6,273 bases of DNA from CAZGTQ01 sp964528575 (lineage in GTDB: Bacteria; Planctomycetota; UBA1135; GCA-002686595), in assembly GCA_964528575.1 (NCBI GenBank), contig CAZGTQ010000104.1, positions 1-6,273 of the forward strand. The letters are read 5' to 3'. The notes beneath the pieces are model-generated. The model searched no databases. It was given only the letters and a program-made list of their open reading frames with translations, and was not told the DNA's origin. Numbering within the stretch: the first letter of the stretch is position 1; every line of letters starts with the position of its first letter. Position numbers and translations under genes: made by a program. Shown here piece by piece: positions 5,636 to 6,273 of this stretch.

Positions 5636-6151
5636 ATGACCAAGCATCGCCGCCGCAAGCACCTGATCAAGCCCCGCCTGCAGCTCCTGTACGTGCTCGT
5701 GTCGCTGTCGACCGCGAGCCTCTACGTGCTCCTGCAGGCGATCATGATGAACTGGATGGTCTCGAAGATCGCCGCGGACATCCCCGGCGGGGAGGAGCTG
5801 GTCATCCCGCCCTTCCTCGAGGGCCTGCGCACGACGCTGCTCGTCTGCTTCCTCGTGCTCGTCCCGATGACCGTCGCGATCGGCGTGCTCGTCACGTTCC
5901 GCGTCGCGGGGCCGATCTATCGCTTCGAGCGCTTCCTCGAGGAGATCATCGCCGGCGGGAAGCCCGGCCCGTGCCGCTTGCGCAAGGGCGACGAGCTGCA
6001 GGACTTCTGCGATCTGCTCAACCGCGCGACCGAGCCGCTGCGCCGCCGCGACGCGTCCGACGCGAGCGGCACCAGCGAGGCTACGGCCGCGGACGTCGAC
6101 GCCGTCCCCTCGCTCGCCGGCGCGCGCGAGCACGAAGAGCAGCGCGCCTGA
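5636..6151 (+). CDS. Two-helix membrane protein with HAMP-like segment and no output domain, 171 aa
   Basis: A basic cytoplasmic start (MTKHRRRKHLIKPRLQ) leads into a first membrane helix at about 16-38. A short periplasmic loop (ADIPGGEELVIPPFLEG, 47-63) and a second helix at about 65-87 follow. Directly after comes a HAMP-like segment (88-137): AGPIYRFERFLEEII with the conserved proline, a GG turn, then LRKGDELQDFCDLLNRATEPL. HAMP domains relay signals from periplasm to cytoplasm in chemoreceptors and sensor kinases. Here nothing follows but a disordered Ala/Asp/Glu-rich tail, so any output must come from a partner protein. The ATG at 5636 lacks a clear Shine-Dalgarno sequence. An in-frame GTG at 5558 with TAGGAGG ten bases upstream would add 26 Pro/Arg-rich residues. 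The ATG is preferred because it starts directly at the basic anchor. The gene is divergent from the pilin operon. Confidence 0.75.
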   Translation: MTKHRRRKHLIKPRLQLLYVLVSLSTASLYVLLQAIMMNWMVSKIAADIPGGEELVIPPFLEGLRTTLLVCFLVLVPMTVAIGVLVTFRVAGPIYRFERFLEEIIAGGKPGPCRLRKGDELQDFCDLLNRATEPLRRRDASDASGTSEATAADVDAVPSLAGAREHEEQRA

Positions 6152-6177
6152 CGGCGCAGATACGGCGCCGTCAGGCG
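6145..6177 (+). terminator. Strong hairpin overlapping the stop codon of the HAMP-like gene
   Basis: A perfect 13-bp inverted repeat has CGCCTGACGGCGC at 6145-6157 and GCGCCGTCAGGCG at 6165-6177, with the 7-base loop AGATACG. The TGA stop lies inside the left arm. There is no T-run on either side, so it may stop transcription only with help, or protect the 3' end of the message. Perfect pairing over 13 bases is unlikely by chance. Confidence 0.55.
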
Positions 6178-6230
6178 ATACGGAGTCGCACACCGATACG
6201 GAGTCGCCCACCTATACGGAGTCGCACACC
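6177..6230. repeat. Three tandem 18-bp repeats
   Basis: The unit GATACGGAGTCGCACACC occurs at 6177-6194. It recurs at 6195-6212 with one change (A to C in the thirteenth unit base onward region, giving CGCCCACC) and at 6213-6230 with the first base T. The preceding 18 bases (6159-6176) also begin with GATACGG and match the unit at about 11 of 18 positions, so the array may have four units with the first one remodelled into the hairpin. The repeats lie after the stop codon and are not part of a supported gene. Confidence 0.85.
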
Positions 6231-6252
6231 TTGTTGTCGTCCAGCGACAGGG

Positions 6253-6273
6253 AGGTGCCAGGTGCCGCACCTG
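6253..6273. repeat. AGGTGCC direct repeat leading into a palindrome cut by the window edge
   Basis: AGGTGCC occurs twice back to back (6253-6259 and 6260-6266). It continues into the palindrome CAGGTGCCGCACCTG (6259-6273), whose two 7-base arms flank a single C. If the sequence beyond the edge continued GGCACCT, the whole would be one long palindrome. That extension is a guess. Such elements are often dispersed intergenic repeats. Confidence 0.5.

Noticed and set aside
6177..6230. CRISPR array
   Set aside because: The 18-bp units are directly adjacent with no spacers, and no cas gene is present.
6178..6270. Minus-strand coding through the 18-bp repeats (hexapeptide repeats)
   Set aside because: The frames continue antisense through the HAMP-like gene with no domain or start signal, and 18 bases is divisible by three by chance.

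Overview
The window is GC-rich bacterial chromosome. Most genes have third codon positions almost all G or C. The best guess for the source is a planctomycete, or less likely a myxobacterium-type deltaproteobacterium. This rests on minor pilins carrying Asp-rich 'DDDGD..VDE' loops, an exported HEAT-repeat protein with 'WRAW' endings, and a membrane protein with a degenerate HAMP domain. No marker gene is present, so the assignment is an inference.

Layout. (1) Bases 1-86, minus strand: the first 28 codons of a gene that looks like the inositol monophosphatase / CysQ phosphatase family. (2) Bases 115-1040, plus strand: a small transcription unit. It has a good sigma70-type promoter, a 62-residue membrane protein, and a 225-residue signal-anchored protein coupled to it by a GTGA overlap. 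I recognise neither protein. The second uses codons unlike its neighbours. (3) Bases 1041-1390: about 350 bases without a convincing gene, with several inverted repeats and one 34-codon micro-ORF. (4) Bases 5428 down to 1391, minus strand: a tightly packed four-gene operon. In transcription order it encodes a PilV-like prepilin, a PilW-like prepilin, a PilX-like protein and an exported HEAT-repeat protein. (5) Bases 5429-5635: the divergent intergenic region. (6) Bases 5636-6151, plus strand: a two-helix membrane protein ending in a HAMP-like segment and no output domain. (7) Bases 6145-6273: a perfect 13-bp hairpin over the stop codon, three tandem 18-bp repeats, and a palindrome cut by the window edge.

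How the genes may work together. The V-W-X order matches the minor-pilin clusters that prime type IV pilus or type II pseudopilus assembly. Major pilin, ATPase, platform protein, secretin and PilY1 are all absent from the window. In the place where PilY1 follows PilX in classical clusters, this locus has a secreted HEAT-repeat protein translated right behind PilX. The three pilin-like proteins carry acidic loops that could bind calcium, and the PilX-like protein shows a 'GN-hydrophobic' ladder suggesting a beta-helix. The divergent HAMP-like protein may serve the same surface system, but only proximity supports that.
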